DNA of 64,000 nucleotides from Molossus alvarezi (taxonomy: Eukaryota > Chordata > Mammalia > Chiroptera > Molossidae), in contig CM073886.1 of the NCBI GenBank assembly GCA_037176705.1, positions 2,542,001 through 2,606,000 of the forward strand. The letters run 5' to 3'. Shown piece by piece: positions 44,963-55,672 of the stretch; within the stretch, counting starts at the first letter, position 1; every line of letters starts with the position of its first letter. The translations under genes and the position numbers were made by a program. Under the pieces are notes generated by a model, which saw nothing but the letters and a program-made list of their open reading frames with translations, was not told where the DNA came from and did not search any database.

Positions 44963-45765
44963 GTTTACAAGGACTACAAGGGGAAGTCCTGTCGATGAGG
45001 GGGTGACGCAGGAGACGCCATCTGTCTTCTCTGCACACTTTGCTTCTCATTTAGGCTCCTCTGGCCTCCAGTCCCGCGGGAGGCTCTCTGCTGAGTAATG
45101 GTCGTCTGATTTTGGAGACCTCACTTCTCAGGTCACCCCACGCAGGCAGAGCCACAGCTGATGGCTGATGCTTCGAGTCCAGTCGGTGCGTCTCGAGTGT
45201 TGGCCCCTTACGAGCAGCACATTGTTCCCCAAGCTGGGGTTTCTGTCCAGTTGCTCAAGCAAACCTAACTTTTCAAACCGACTGCGTGCACCTGTCCGGC
45301 AGGCAGGGCCCTGGGAGGAGGCCATTCTGATGAGGGGCTGCGCTTGAAATGCAGCTTCTGAATGGTCCCTGCAAATAGCATCTCTGCCGAAATAGATACG
45401 TCTGGAGGGTGCGGCTGGACTTCAGTTCTGGGGTGATGTGAGGAAGGCATGTGCCGTCTGATACCCTGGAGTGACATCTCCTGGGTTGTGTCCTCAGACT
45501 TGCTGGAAAACGGGGTTCGGGCTGCTGGGCCTCGCGTTGCCTCTTCTGTATAGCTGTCTGGGGCCCTGCTCTCCTCAGTGTCTAGCACATGCTTGGAAAA
45601 GAGGGCCACTGGTGTCACGTCTACACCCCACAGTGCCGGTGCCGTTGAGGCCCCTTCCCCCCCCGCTCCCCTCCCCAAACTGGGGGACATTCTTTGCTCT
45701 GACTGTGCTGTGTCTCCTGTCTTAATGACTCATTTTAGAAGTCACCTTTCCCTGAAAACTGCATC
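44962..45765. other. No recognisable feature
   Basis: Unassigned sequence. The antisense 141-codon frame at 45265-45690 has no recognisable motif. Confidence 0.45.
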
Positions 45766-45915
45766 CCCTCCTCCACCACTGGCAACATCGGTATCACTGT
45801 CCTCTTCATGTCACCAGCTGTCAGAAAGGCTGTCATGTGCCTGGGATCATAGAGGTAGAAGGTGATGAAGCTGGGATTTGAGGGTAAACGCTCCCCAGTG
45901 CTCATGCCCTTAACT
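45765..45915 (-). repeat. MIR SINE
   Basis: CACTGTCCTCTTCATGTCACC, AGGTAGAAGGTGATGAAGCTG and GGATTTGAGGGTAAACGC, diverged antisense core. Confidence 0.5.
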
Positions 45916-45977
45916 GTCATGTTGCCAGTTTCTGGATCTTAGAGCTAGAAAAGCGAGACCCAGCTGTGCCGAGTCCA

Positions 45978-46324
45978 GGCACCATCCCTCAGTCTGTGTT
46001 CCATCTGCACACCAGCACCATCCCTCAGTCTGCGTTCCATCTGCACACCAGCACCATCCCTCAGTCTGCGTTCCATCTGCACACCAGCACCATCCCTCAG
46101 TCTGCGTTCCATCTGCACACCAGCACCAACCCTCAGTCTGCATTCCATCTGCACACCAGGCACCATCCCTCAGTCTGCATTCCATTTGCACACCAGCACC
46201 GTCCTTCAGTCTGCATTCCATCTGCACACCAGGCACCATCCCTCAGTCTGCATTCCATCTGCACACCAGGCACTGTCCATCAGTCTGCATTCCATCTGCA
46301 CACCAGCACCATCCCTCAGTCTGG
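45978..46324 (+). repeat. 36-bp minisatellite, nine full units plus a partial
   Basis: Unit GCACCATCCCTCAGTCTGCR-TTCCATCTGCACACCA. Units 2-4 are identical; unit 5 differs at a few bases. Units 1, 6, 8 and 9 carry one extra G (37 bp). The partial tenth unit ends CAGTCTGG at 46324. As 36 is 12 codons, both strands stay open for several units, which produces chance frames of 134 (+) and 109 (-) codons with 12-residue periods. No start context or domain supports a protein. Confidence 0.95.
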
Positions 46325-46339
46325 ACACTGTAGTTTGTA

Positions 46340-46540
46340 CAAACGTGGCCCCTGGAGCCAGACATTGTGAATGTGGTGTTGACTGCCACTTCCCAGAGAT
46401 GTGATTAAGAGTGACTGTCCAAATCCTTTTGGCTTTTATTTGTTCAGCTGTAAAACTGGGACAAAACATCTTCTTGCAGTTGTGATGGGGTTATATGAGT
46501 GGACAGTTCTAAGCCAGTGTTGGGTGTGTCCACTGTCACT
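46340..46540 (+). repeat. MIR SINE
   Basis: GTGGCCCCTGGAGCCAGACA, ACTGTCCAAATCCTTTTGGC, CAGCTGTAAAACTGGGACAA and GATGGGGTTATATGAGTGG, in family order. Confidence 0.68.
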
Positions 46541-46569
46541 GTTACCCAGCTGTGCTGTTTCAGTGGGCT

Positions 46570-46668
46570 TTTACTGACAGTCATCTATTTTGTTCAAGCA
46601 TCAGTTCAACAAACGTATATTAAACACCTACTCCATGCCAGCTACTGTGTTGGTGCTACAACTGCCAG
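46570..46668 (-). repeat. L2 3' end
   Basis: TCAGTTCAACAAACGTATATT, AAACACCTACTCCATGCCAG, CTACTGTGTTGGTGC, reversed L2 terminus. Confidence 0.68.
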
Positions 46669-47341
46669 TGGATATCGGGTTCTTTCAGGGGGTCATGTGG
46701 AAGCATTCCACAGACACATGCACAGGAGGCTGTGGAGTGGCGAGGTTCATTCGGGTGAAAATGGAAGGCTGCCTCTGGTTTTTCAATGGCACATCTCTGT
46801 TTGTCCACGAGGGCAAAAGTTCAGTTTTGTCTTCATCAAGGCCAAAAAAAGGCCATGGACCAGGGTTTCTGTTTCATGTTAAAGTTTAGTTCTTTGGATT
46901 CCATGTGATCTGCTGAGGACCGGCTGGCCGAGGACCCGCTGGCTCAGGACCCGCTGGCTGCAGACCCACATGGTCACGTCTTTCTCAGCAAGAGAGAGCT
47001 CTTTTTTTCCCTTGGGGTTATACTGTCTTGTGCTTGGGAAGGAACAGGGGTTTTTTCAAAATAAGCAATCCATTTCCCAAGCTTTCCTAGGCTGGTGTTG
47101 GGCTGCCCCTGACCAATCCATTCTTTTTCCAGGTAGACTGACAGGCCTCTATCCTTGCCACGTTGGATCCTTTCACATGCTTCCCTGGTCCCAGGGAACT
47201 GCGGGGAGCAGACCTGTGGTTCCCTGGGGAGTGTGTGAAGCTGTAATTTCTCAGTGAGACAAGCGGGCTCATGCTCTCCAGTTGATTATTTGTAATCATA
47301 TCTGATTCCCTTTGCTCCCTCCCTTTCTTAATATCTAGCCA
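46669..47341 (+). repeat. LTR-like element, copy A
   Basis: Shares both ends with 55673-56584: a left part with AAGCATTCCA and TTGTCTTCATCAAGGCC..CATGTTAAAGTTTAG, and a right end TGATTCCCTTTGCTCCCTCC..ATCTAGCCA. Starts TG and ends CA, as LTRs do. About 673 bp. No internal coding sequence, so a solo LTR is one reading. Family unknown, target duplication not visible. Confidence 0.45.
46913..46967 (+). repeat. Short 15-16 bp tandem repeat
   Basis: About 3.5 units of GAGGACCCGCTGGCT inside LTR-like copy A. Confidence 0.8.
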
Positions 47342-47727
47342 CCTATGCTGGCATTATAAATGTTCTTTACTTATTCCTCACTAACTGTGGCCCAAAATAG
47401 CTGGTTGCCACACCGGCAGCCTCCGTTGCCACCTCTGCCAAGTGGCATTAATAGAGACCTGATCACAGGATGGTGTGGACAGTTCAGTGCCTCTTATCTT
47501 CACCACACAGAACATGAGTGAAAGTGCTCAGCAAGCCCTCATCCTCCCCTGGGGACTGACCATACTCTCCAGGTCCAGAAGTGATCCATCCTCCTGGCCA
47601 CAGTGATTACTTCATAGATGTGCATGCGACCCATTTACAACTAATTAGAACTAATTGTGGAGCTTTTTATGAACATTGAAAGGAAGAGTCTTGCTGTCAT
47701 GATGTAGAGAGGTGGTAGGAGCCTACA
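47341..47727. other. No recognisable feature
   Basis: Unassigned sequence. Confidence 0.45.
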
Positions 47728-47743
47728 AAGAGCACAGAAGAGC

Positions 47744-47955
47744 CTGGCTGGTGTAGCTCAGTGGTTAAGCGTTGACCCTGCACTAAGAGGTTGATGGTTT
47801 GATTCCCGCTCAGGGCCCATGCCCAGGTTGTGGGCCCAATCCCCAGTGCGGGGCAGGCAGGAGGCGGCCAATTTATGTTCTCTCTCATCGATGTTTCCAT
47901 TTCTCTCTCTCCTCTCCCTTTCTCTCTCTCTAAAATCAATAAATAAAAAAATTTT
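47744..47955 (+). mobile_element. VES-type SINE, plain long class
   Basis: Perfect 16-bp target duplication AAGAGCACAGAAGAGC (47728-47743 and 47956-47971). Head CTGGCTGGTGTAGCTCAGTGG (Pol III A box), GGTTTGATTCCCGC B box, CCAATCCCCAGTGCGGGGC, CT-rich run, AATCAATAAATAAAAAAATTTT tail. The youngest-looking sense copy in the window. Confidence 0.95.
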
Positions 47956-47971
47956 AAGAGCACAGAAGAGC

Positions 47972-48365
47972 AAAATCCTGGGGAGGGTTCAGGAGAAGAA
48001 AATGCCAAAAAGATGGATAGATACTAGGTCCCGACGACAGGCATTGAACACCTGCAGGCTATGCCTGAAGCCCAATATCCCTGACCTTTGAAATTGCAGA
48101 GCCAGTAATTCTGACTTCGTCCCATCTTTGTTTGGCACAAGCTTGTGTATGCTGGGTGTTCTGTCCCCCTGAGTTGAGAGTTGTGACTGAAAAGGTCTCA
48201 TTTGTTTCGGGTCCTTCCGATGTGAATCAGTTTCCAAAGGAGTCGGCAGGAAAATCTGGGAGGGTCTTGTAGAGGGAAAGGGAGCTGCGCCTCTGCCCCC
48301 ACTCAACCTCAGCCCGTGAGGTCGCCCAGGGCCCCTGGTGCTGTGCAGTTTGCCAGACACTCGCT
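47972..48365. other. No recognisable feature
   Basis: Unassigned sequence with two overlapping chance frames. Confidence 0.45.
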
Positions 48366-48535
48366 GTGCCGCTGTGCCACCTGGAGGAACTCTTAAAACT
48401 CTCTGAACCTCTGTGCCCTTGTCTGAAAAGCCAATATATTAGTGTCCAATTATCACAGTTTTTATGAAAATTAAGTGAGATGATTTCTTAAAATGCAGTG
48501 TTTTGTACAGAATAAATATTACTATAATTATCAGT
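48365..48535 (+). repeat. MIR SINE
   Basis: TGTGCCACCTGGAGGAACTC, CTGAACCTCTGTGCCCTTG, TATGAAAATTAAGTGAGATG, ACAGAATAAATATTACTA. Confidence 0.68.
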
Positions 48536-48940
48536 TAAATACGTGTGTATGTGGAGGGTCATCTGGGACCTTATATTACACACTTTATAATGCAATTCCT
48601 ATGAACAGATATTTTTCAAGTTCCACAACCCTGAGTCCTCACCTTCGGACCCCAGGAGGAGGATCCTGGGCGATGCCTCTGCGATAGGAAATGTGAAGTT
48701 TTAGAGGGGAGGGATGAGGAGTCCCCTCAGGCCAGACGGCACTTTCACCCCAGCTCCCCCAGCGGCAGTGCATGTGGGCTCCAGACCTGTTTGTCAGCTG
48801 GACAGCCCCCACATTCTATCACTGGGGATGCCAAGAGAGTGTGAACTTCCCTTGAGGAGGGGACAGTGATGTTAAACCTCATCGTCAAACCTTCCCCTGA
48901 AATTTCTCCTGGGGAAACAATGGCCGTGGATGAACGCAGC
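48535..48940. other. No recognisable feature
   Basis: Unassigned sequence. Confidence 0.45.
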
Positions 48941-48944
48941 GCTT

Positions 48945-49215
48945 TCCACAATGTTCAGTAGCTATGTAATGTGAGCTGCGCATGAAATTGAAAACTTTCT
49001 AGTCTTCACATTAAACATTAAAAAGAAACAAGTTTTTTAACAATTATCTGACTTATATCTAAAATATCATCATATTAAAATTATGAATGAGATAGTTTAC
49101 ATTCTTTTTCACAGAAAGGCTTTGAGATTCAGTATGCATTTTGCAGTTATTGCAGCTCTCCTTGAAACAGCCACGTCTCATGTGCTCACACCAGCATGTG
49201 GCTGGTGGCCATCCT
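48945..49215. repeat. Old DNA-transposon-like repeat, family not named
   Basis: AATGTTCAGTAGCTATGTAATGTGAG, TTTACATTCTTTTTCACAG and CAGCATGTGGCTGGTGGCC resemble the common mammalian repeat with ccacatgtggctagtggc. Low certainty. Confidence 0.4.
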
Positions 49216-49690
49216 AGTGGCTCAGGGAGCGAGTGAGGCCCTAAGGATTTGCTAAGCTATCTTGCTGGAGATAAAGAGGGGACTGGTAGGAACATTTAAT
49301 GAAGAAGGTTCCAGCAAAATGGCAGAAGGTATGTATGTACTTCTGCAAAGCATCTTGAGAATCCTCTCTGGGTACCAACAAACACTGTGGAAAAGTGAAA
49401 CAATCCCCTCTTGCAGGTGTGGGTGGTTTTGAATGAAACCTGGAGAAGAACTCGAGTTTCCCATTGGGCAGAATGTGATCAGCCAGTGGAGGCCATGAAG
49501 TTCTTCTATTGCCCTGGACTTCCCAGAGGCTTTGGGAGGACTTTAAGCAGGAGTGGAATTCACTGGGAAATGAGGGCTCAATACAATCTTATTTAGCTCT
49601 CACAGCTGGTAATGGGGTCACACAAATAACCACATATGTTGAATGACAAGGGAGAATAGGAATTGCAAGAACAAGGAGGCTGAGGTATTT
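49215..49690. other. No recognisable feature
   Basis: Unassigned sequence. Confidence 0.4.
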
Positions 49691-49945
49691 AGGCTGTCTT
49701 GAAGACCAGATGCATAGGGAGGGGAGGCAGGTCTTCCCAGAGGAGAGGACAATGTGTGTGAAGGGCCAGAGACTGGAGAGAGCAGGGAGCACTCTGGGAA
49801 TTTCAAGGACTTCCCTCTGGTGGGAACATGAGTATGGGGGGCAGGGTGGTAGCTGGGAAGGAAATCAGGAATGCAGAGGGAGGTCCTGAAGGGCAGGGGG
49901 AGTGCTGGTGAAGAGTCTGAATTTCATCCCAAGGCTACGGAATAG
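49690..49945 (+). repeat. Ancient interspersed repeat, same family as 5010-5285
   Basis: GTGAAGGGCCAGAGACTGGAG, then AGTCTGAATTTCATCCCAAGG, the upstream part of the same repeat. Confidence 0.4.
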
Positions 49946-50335
49946 AATGTGTGTGTTTAAAAAATCACAGCCTGTGGGAGAATGTCAGAGGGACCAGTGG
50001 TCGGGGTCCAGTGGTCCATCAGAGGACTGAAGTTGTCCGCTGCGATGTAATGACCACCCTGGCTGTGGTGGGAGTAGTGGAGACAGATGAAAAGGCCAAA
50101 CTCTGACGGGCAGCAAGAGTGGGTGTGAGCTGGAGGGACATGCAAGATGGTGCGGGACTCGGACCATTTCCAAATTCTGAACAGGACTGTTGTGTAAAGA
50201 TGATGCCATTTAATCTGAAATGAACTCTGAGGGACACCAAAAATAAGGGCAGTTTTCTAAATCCTTAAATGAAGACCCCGATGAGGGGAAGAATAGAAGA
50301 CTTCAGATTTCTGCTAAAAATTTCAGAGGCTGTTA
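49945..50335. other. No recognisable feature
   Basis: Unassigned sequence; overlapping frames (49985-50240, -) show no motif. Confidence 0.45.
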
Positions 50336-50530
50336 GCTCTCAGAGTTGGAAAAATTGCATTTCCTCTCTTGCCCTCAATATTTTTTTTTCCATTTGCAAA
50401 ATGAAAATAACAAATCTTGCTTTTATAAGGTGGGCGGCACAATAAAATGCAATGATAGCTATAAAGGCATTTTGAAAATAAAGCATTCAATTATTATTGT
50501 TGTTATGCTTATTGGAAAGGGTTTGGTAAG
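50335..50530 (+). repeat. MIR SINE
   Basis: TTGCAAAATGAAAATAACAAATC, GATAGCTATAAAGGCATTTTG and CAATTATTATTGTTGTTATG, the MIR 3' half. Confidence 0.58.
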
Positions 50531-50597
50531 TCCTCGCCATTGTTATTGAAAATCAAGCTCCAGGCCCTGGGCTAGTGGGGTATGTAGAGAACTATCA

Positions 50598-51620
50598 TCA
50601 GAGACAGTCCCCCTTTAACAGTTCATTTAATACTGATTTGGTGGTGATGAACTCCTTCAGCTTTTTCTTGTTTGGGAAGCTCTTTATCTGACCTTCAATT
50701 CTAAATGACAGCTTTGCAGGACAGAGCAATATTGGTGGTAGGTCCTTGCTTTTCATCACTTTGAATAGTTTTTGCCACTCCCTTCTGGCCTGCAAAGTTT
50801 CTGTTAAGAAATCAGCTGACAGTCTTATAGGCACTCCCTTGTGGGTAATTAACTGCATTTCTCTTGCTGTTTTTAAGATTTTCTTTTCATATTTAAACTT
50901 TTGCATTTTGATGATGATGTGTCTTGGTGTGGACCTCTTTGGGTTCATCTTGGTTGGAACTCTCTGTGCTTCCTGGACTTGTATGTCTGTTTCCTTCAAC
51001 AGGTTAGAGAAGTTTTCTGTCATTATTTTTTCAATTAGGTTTTCAATTTCTTGCTCTCTCTCTTTTCCTTCTGGCACCCCCATGATGCAAATGTTGCTAC
51101 ACTTGAAGTTGTCCCAGAGGCTCCTTATACTACCTTCATATTTTTAGATTCTTTTTTCTTTTTGCTGTTCTGATTGGGTGTTTTTCACTTCCTTATATTC
51201 CTTTTTTTTTTTTTTTTTGTACATGCCCCTAGTGGGACCTGAAACCAGGACTCTCTGGTCCACAGGCCGACACTCCAACTGCTGGGCCAAACCGGTCAGG
51301 GCCCTTATATTCCAAATTTTTATGTGGTTCTTGGTGTCCTCTACTCTACTATTGATTCCCTATGAATTATTTTTTATTTCAGTTAGTGTCTCCTTCATTT
51401 CTGACTGGTCATTTTTATGTTGTTGATGTTCTCACTAACTTCCTTGGAGTTCTCAGTAAGTTCCTTGAGCATTTGTATAACTATTTTTTTTAACTCTGTA
51501 TCTGGTAGTTTGCTTGCTTCCATTTCATTTAGTTCTTTTTTCTGGAGGTTTCTTCTGTTCTTTCATTTGGGACATGTTTCTTTGTCTCTGCATTTTGGCT
51601 GCTTCCCTGTGTTTGTTTCT
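50598..51620 (-). pseudogene. HAL1/L1 ORF1 remnant with a 161-codon open stretch
   Basis: The C-terminal 161 codons (50598-51083) are open: SNLLKETDIQVQEAQRVPTK, TPRHIIIKMQKFKYEKKIL and PIRLSADFLTETLQARREW cover the RNA-binding and C-terminal domains. Upstream coiled-coil sequence (51050-51600) is broken by stops and by a SINE at 51202. The longest near-complete ORF1 domain in the window. Confidence 0.8.
51202..51302 (-). mobile_element. VES-type SINE, tRNA-head-only class
   Basis: CCTTATATTCC on both sides (51191-51201 and 51303-51313). On the - strand GCCCTGACCGGTTTGGCCCA to AGGTCCCACTAGGGGCATGT, then A tail (T run). Confidence 0.92.
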
Positions 51621-52772
51621 ATGTATTAGGTAGAGTTGCTGTGTCTCCCAGACTTGGTAGAGTGGCCTTGTGTAGTAGGTGTCCTGTAGGGCCCAGTGGC
51701 TCAGCCTCCCAAGTCACCTGGGCTGTGCACTCAAGGTGCACCCTGAAGGGAGCTGTGTGCACTGTCCTGTTATAGTTGAGTCTTGATTGTTGTTGGCGTC
51801 ACTGGGACAGACTGATCTCCAGGCCAGTCGGTTGTGAGGACCAGCTGCGACTATAGCCATAGAGTTGCTGTGCAGGATCTGACCCCGTGGAGCAGGACTT
51901 GCTTCAGTGGAGTGTTGGTGCTCACCACGTCTGCCCCTTGAGTGTGTCACTCATGGAGGTGGTAGAGTTGAATCTGGCATGGTCTGAAGCTGACCACCAG
52001 GTGCACTGGCTCTGGGGCCTCACAGGAGGTGCAAAGTCAACTACTGCCTGTGCCCTGCCTGGAGCCACCTGGCACGAGCTACAGAGTGATCTGCAAGTGG
52101 CTGCTACTTGTGTTGGGCTTGGAGGTGCCCAGAAGAGGCCACGCTGTGAACCAAGGTTGGCTGCCACTAGTGCTAGGCCTGGGGCCACTTAGTGAAAGGT
52201 ATGGGGCTCACTGAAATCACCTGTTGCTTATTTGAGAGATTTTAGGAAAGACAAGCTATTCATATGGAAAATCCCCTGAAAACACCTTGGATGAGCCTGC
52301 AAGTTGGGTGGGTGGGGTCTCAGGGAATCACCAGGGTGGGGTGAACAGTGTGAGCCAGGTTGATGGACACTCAGATATGGTGCCTGGCTGTGGGCTCTGT
52401 GGCAGGGGAGGGGGGCTCAGCAAAGGAACAAAAGCACTATTTTCTGGGAGAAATCTGCCCTCTACCCAGTTCATGCCCTGATGTCAGAGAAGTTAGTTCC
52501 TCCCCATGTGTCCCTGGTTCCTTTCAAGCTGCTGCCCCAGTGCTGAAGTACAGAGGGAGTGAGTCCAAGTAAATCTGTGCACAAGCCCTTTAAAGGGAAA
52601 TGCCTGGGACCCTAGCAGCTTCTGTATCATCCAACCACCACCCCCCGACATGGGGACTTCTCTTCTTAGCCCTGGAACCCTGGGCTGAAGGGTACGGCAT
52701 GGTAATGGGATCTGTCATTCCTCGGGGAGACCTTCACAGCCAAGATATCCCTCCCAATTAAAAACTGCCACA

Positions 52773-52985
52773 TGGCCCAGCCAGTGTGGCTCAGTGGATT
52801 GAGTGTCGTCCCATGGACTGAGAGGTCCCGGTTCAATTCCCAGTCAGGGCACACGCCCAGGTTGTGGGCTTGGTCCCTAGTAGGGGGCGTGCCAGAGGCA
52901 GCTGATGGATGTATTTTTTTTCATGTAAATGTTTCTATCTCTCTCGCCATTTCTCTCTCTCTAAATGAATCAATAAAATCATATT
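52773..52985 (+). mobile_element. VES-type SINE, plain long class
   Basis: GGCCCAGCCAGTGTGGCTCAG head, CGGTTCAATTCCCAGTCAGG (B box at about 52830-52840), GGTCCCTAGTAGGGGGC, CT-rich run, AATCAATAAAATCATATTTA tail. Inserted near the HAL1/L1 5' end. Confidence 0.9.
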
Positions 52986-53224
52986 TAAAAACAAAAACAA
53001 AAAGAAGCCACCACATCTGGGTGTGGGACAAGCCTGTTCCTTGTCTCCGCCCCTCCTACCGGTCTCAGTGTGGCTTCTTCTTTGATTCCCTAGTTGTAGG
53101 ACTTCCATTCAGCAGATTCCAGTCCGTTCTGAATGATGGTTGTTCTATAGTTTAGTTGTAATTTTGATGTGATTGTGGGAGGAGCTTGGTACCCCTTTAA
53201 CCTATGCCACCATCTGGACCCCTA

Positions 53225-53450
53225 TCTACCATTTATTGAGGGCCTACTGTTTGCTACTTTACTTTACAAATGTGATCTAGTTTTAGTCTCACAAAACCAT
53301 GCCAGGTAACCATCAGCTTGTACCATTTTACAGCAAGGAAACTGAAGCCCAGATGTGTGAGTGACCTGCCCAAGGGCACTGCTAGTATGTGGCTGAATTG
53401 CAGCTGGAACTGAGCTGTTTTGATCCTGGGTGTCCTAGCTCCACAGGAGT
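53225..53450 (-). repeat. MIR SINE
   Basis: CCATTTTACAGCAAGGAAACTG, GACCTGCCCAAGGGCACTGC and TAGTATGTGGCTGAATTGCAG, nearly full length, antisense. Confidence 0.82.
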
Positions 53451-54000
53451 TTGGGAAGAATTCCTTAGCTAGGACTCTGTTAAACACAGGATTGACTTCA
53501 TCTAGGACTTCCCATCCCCCGCCTGACCTTCCTGGAGAGGGGGCAGTCTTGGAGCAACCAGAGATTTTCAGTGGCCAGGGAGAGAGGGGATGGTTGAGGT
53601 CTTTTGCGACCAGGCTCTGCCTCTGAGTTCAGTTTGTTTCATAATCCAACCTCTGCTGAATGTCCACAGTGACTAAGCCATTGACTCACTTCTTTTACGC
53701 CCTGAGGAGTCCAGCGCAGAAGCAATGTCAGCACCTGGAAGTCAGCCGCCTGCCAGCATCCACTTTCTGTCAGAAGTGTGCCTTGGGTGTCTGAGGTGGG
53801 GACACCCAGAAGAGCCATTTGGGAGGATTTCCATACCTTACACCATTAACGTTCATATGTGCCCTTTCCCCGTCACTGCACTGGGAATTATTGCTCTTAT
53901 TTTAAACTCAATTTAGTTTCTAAACAGATATTATAGGTAACAAAAGTTCTTATAACTTTTTTTGCAGTTCTTACTCAGCCTCAATACTACTAATTCCACA
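53450..54000. other. No recognisable feature
   Basis: Unassigned sequence. Confidence 0.45.
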
Positions 54001-54245
54001 GCAACACTGGTACTACACTAGCCAAGGTTTATCAAGCACTGACTTTGTGGCAGGCTATGACACACCTGGGCTAGCTATGACCTTATTTCATCCACACCTC
54101 TCCCTGAGGTGGGCACTAACATTATCTTCATTTAAGGAGGAGGAGACTGAGTCTCAGAGAGTTACTTAGTGTGCCCAAGGTCATGTAGTTGAAGTTGTGT
54201 TATAGAATTGGACAGGCTGGCTCCAGAGCCCACTATTAATCAAAA
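54000..54245 (-). repeat. MIR SINE
   Basis: ATTATCTTCATTTAAGGAGGAGGAG, GAGAGTTACTTAGTGTGCCC, GGTCATGTAGTTGAAGTTGTG, antisense. Confidence 0.78.
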
Positions 54246-54369
54246 GGCCGAAATTGAAGGACATTCAGGATGTAATGATATGTCATTTTGAAAAAAATCA
54301 GGAGGGAGCTGCAGGTTGAGGAGCCTCAATGATGGGCTTACCAACTGCTAAGAGTATTCGCCAGATGCA

Positions 54370-54860
54370 TTAGATATTTTGTGCTGGGTGACGTTATCCC
54401 AAAGCTTTGAAGCTTAAAAGAACAACTTCTTTTTTTCATAATTTCTGTGGGTCAGGAATCTGGAGTTGCTCAGTTGGGTGGTTCTGGCTCAAGGTCTCTC
54501 CTGACGCCTGGGGCTTCCCTAAGCTGAAGGCTCAAGTGGGGAGGATCTGCCTCTGTGTTCACTCACGTGGCTGCCGTCAGCCTCAGCTCCTAGTGGACTG
54601 TTGACTGGAGGCCTCTTGGTGGGGTACCTGAATGTTCTCACAATATGGCCCCTGGACTGCCCCAGAGTGAGTGGTCCAAAAGCAAGAGCAAAACCAGACA
54701 GAAGCCTTAGTATTCTGTAGCCTACTGTCAGAAGTGACTTACCATCACTTCTGTCACATTCCATGGGTCACACAGACCAATGCTGGTGCAATGTGAGAGG
54801 GGGTGGTGGAAGGGTGTGAAGGCCAGGAGGTGGCATCCTTGAGGGCCATCTTGAAGGTGG
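54370..54860. repeat. Ancient interspersed repeat, family not named
   Basis: TTTCTGTGGGTCAGGAATCTGG, GTGGTTCTGGCTCAAGGTCTC, TTCACTCACGTGGCTGCCG, GAGTGGTCCAAAAGC, CATTCCATGGGTCACACAGACC and GAGGGCCATCTTGAAGG follow, in order, a familiar mammalian repeat of about 500 bp. Nearly complete. Name withheld for lack of certainty. Confidence 0.5.
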
Positions 54861-55014
54861 GTTCCTACCTGTGCCAGACACTGCACGTATTTCACCAACT
54901 ACACCCCCCTTCTTTGAAGGTCAGAGAAAGATGGTTTACATTCTGATTCCCTCACTCTGGGTGAGTCATGGCTCCTTCTGGCTCTCTATTTTTCTGTTTG
55001 ATTCCTACCCAAGA

Positions 55015-55265
55015 GGTATAGTGAAGAGGCTGGCCATGGGCACTGGGGTTCACCTGGGCTCAAATTCTGGTTAATTAGTCCTGTGACCTTGGGCAAGGTA
55101 TTTAATCTCTAGGCTTTCAGGTGAAACAGGAATAGTTTGTATACTTCTCAGGGGTGTGTGGGATTAAATTAGATAATTATGGAAGATGGTAGATGAAAAG
55201 CACATGCTTACCCTAGAGCTTAACTCAAGCAGGCACTCTAGAATAAGTTAGAGCTGTTACATTCT
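55015..55265 (+). repeat. MIR SINE
   Basis: CTGTGACCTTGGGCAAGGTATT is an almost exact MIR core, with TCAAATTCTGGTTAATTAGTC before and AGGTGAAACAGGAATAG after. Confidence 0.85.
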
Positions 55266-55672
55266 AAATGAGATGGTTGGACTCAGATTCTTCTGGCCAT
55301 AATCTGAACGTCCCAGTCACCCAGAACAGCTTCATCAATAAAGTTTGAAATGCAAATACTACACACTCAGGTCCACCCTCCCGCCCTTCACCTGTTTCAC
55401 TGTTACCCCCACTAAAGCTGGCTACTACCTCTTCAATTTCCATTATGTCTGCCAGCCCCCACCTGTCTTCACTTCCTGCCCTGTCAAGTCTGGGAACTAT
55501 CATCCATCATTTGAGCAACTTTATCAACAATGGCAGCCTTGCAATTCTAAAGATCCATTCTCAATGTAGCTTAGGATTCTTTCTCATTTCCAACTTTTGT
55601 AGCTTGCTTAAACTGTACTCCACACCATCCCTTCTTTTCTTTACTTTTTTCCCTGATATGTTTTACCACCTT
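55265..55672. other. No recognisable feature
   Basis: Unassigned sequence. Confidence 0.4.

Larger units (their letters stand above)
50600..53222 (-). mobile_element. HAL1/L1 element: ORF1 and 5' UTR, no ORF2
   Basis: Right to left: 5' end at GCCACCATCTGGACCCCT (53207-53222; the L1 5' end reads ..caagatggc on its own strand), 5' UTR to about 51600, ORF1 to 50600, where it stops inside the C-terminal domain. No ORF2 follows. The make-up fits HAL1, or an L1 cut short at its 3' side. Two SINEs are inserted. Confidence 0.72.

Noticed and set aside
45978..46324. Regular repeats resembling a CRISPR array
   Set aside because: Units are directly adjacent with no unique spacers, and the setting is a mammalian genome.
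45966..46370. 134-codon (+) and 109-codon (-) frames with 12-residue repeats, like a repetitive structural protein
   Set aside because: The period comes from the 36-bp minisatellite unit. Both strands are open for the same trivial reason, and the 37-bp units break the phase.
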